Assembly: GCA_027621895.1 (NCBI GenBank)
Contig: JAQCAK010000114.1
Coordinates: 1-6,444 of the forward strand
Source: Pseudomonadota bacterium
GTDB taxonomy: Bacteria; Pseudomonadota; Gammaproteobacteria; Pseudomonadales; Azotimanducaceae
Reading direction: 5' to 3'
DNA length: 6,444 nt
A program made the position numbers and the translations under genes. The notes beneath the pieces are model-generated. The model did not search any database. It worked only from the letters and a program-made list of their open reading frames with translations, and was not told where the DNA came from. Position 1 is the first letter of the stretch. Each line of letters begins with the position of its first letter. Below, one piece after another: positions 6,409-6,444 of the stretch.

Positions 6409-6444
6409 CTGCGTGCCCTCCGGGGCTTTCTCTCCGGAGACATT
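6405..6444 (-). CDS. Possible C-terminal tail of an upstream gene (partial)
   Basis: In the frame shifted by one from the TPR-like gene, the minus strand reads SPERKPRRARR and stops at TGA (6407-6405), which overlaps the ATG at 6408-6406 as ATGA. This is the usual arrangement for translationally coupled genes, and a basic tail is plausible for an inner-membrane protein. Only about 12 codons are visible, so this is a suggestion only. Confidence 0.25.
   Translation of the reverse strand, partial: MSPERKPRRARR
6418..6439 (-). promoter_or_regulatory. Hairpin that would cover the Shine-Dalgarno of the TPR-like gene
   Basis: CTCCGG (6418-6423) and CCGGAG (6434-6439) form a perfect 6-bp GC-only-but-one-pair stem with a 10-base loop. 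In the minus-strand transcript the 3' arm contains most of the GGAGG that precedes the ATG at 6408. A folded hairpin would therefore hide the ribosome site until an upstream ribosome melts it. The same stretch also contains a self-complementary TCTCCGGAGA (6431-6440), which might compete. Confidence 0.35.

Noticed and set aside
3846..6444. Defence system, mobile element or biosynthetic cluster
   Set aside because: No nuclease, recombinase, transposase, repeats or assembly-line enzymes are encoded; the genes are ordinary metabolic and envelope families.

Overview
The window has base composition and codon use typical of a mid-GC proteobacterium. The protein types (DUF1499 membrane protein, Tat-like M15 peptidase, DHRS4-like SDR, imidazolonepropionase-like amidohydrolase, GT2-GtrA glycosyltransferase) are what I would expect in an environmental, probably marine, gammaproteobacterium. 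That assignment is inference; no ribosomal or other marker gene is present. Coding density is high: eight protein-coding genes can be supported, plus the possible tail of a ninth at the right edge. I see no rRNA, tRNA, CRISPR array, insertion sequence, transposase or phage gene.

Layout. Positions 1-574 (minus) hold a DUF1499 membrane protein cut by the left edge. It is divergently paired, 36 bp apart, with 611-1609 (plus), a protein joining an N-terminal ComEA-like helix-hairpin-helix to a polytopic membrane domain. Convergent to that is 1628-2641 (minus), an M15 (VanY-type) peptidase with a Tat-like leader and a TTG start. Upstream of it, 2728-3495 (minus) encodes a DHRS4-like short-chain dehydrogenase. 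A 163-bp divergent intergenic region then leads to a 61-aa protein, 3659-3844 (plus). Finally 3852-6408 (minus) is a compact run, transcribed right to left: a small TPR-like protein, a GT2-GtrA glycosyltransferase (8-bp overlap), and a metal-dependent amidohydrolase (15-bp gap). It probably continues beyond the right edge.

How the genes relate. The peptidase and the glycosyltransferase both point to cell-envelope work (peptidoglycan trimming; polyprenyl-phosphate sugar transfer). The amidohydrolase and SDR look like cytoplasmic small-molecule enzymes with unknown substrates. Nothing here forms an obvious defence or mobile system. The more unusual items are the HhH-membrane fusion, the shortened His-Asp spacing in the M15 zinc motif, the small Cse60-like protein, and a hairpin covering the Shine-Dalgarno sequence of the TPR-like gene where an upstream reading frame would overlap its start codon.
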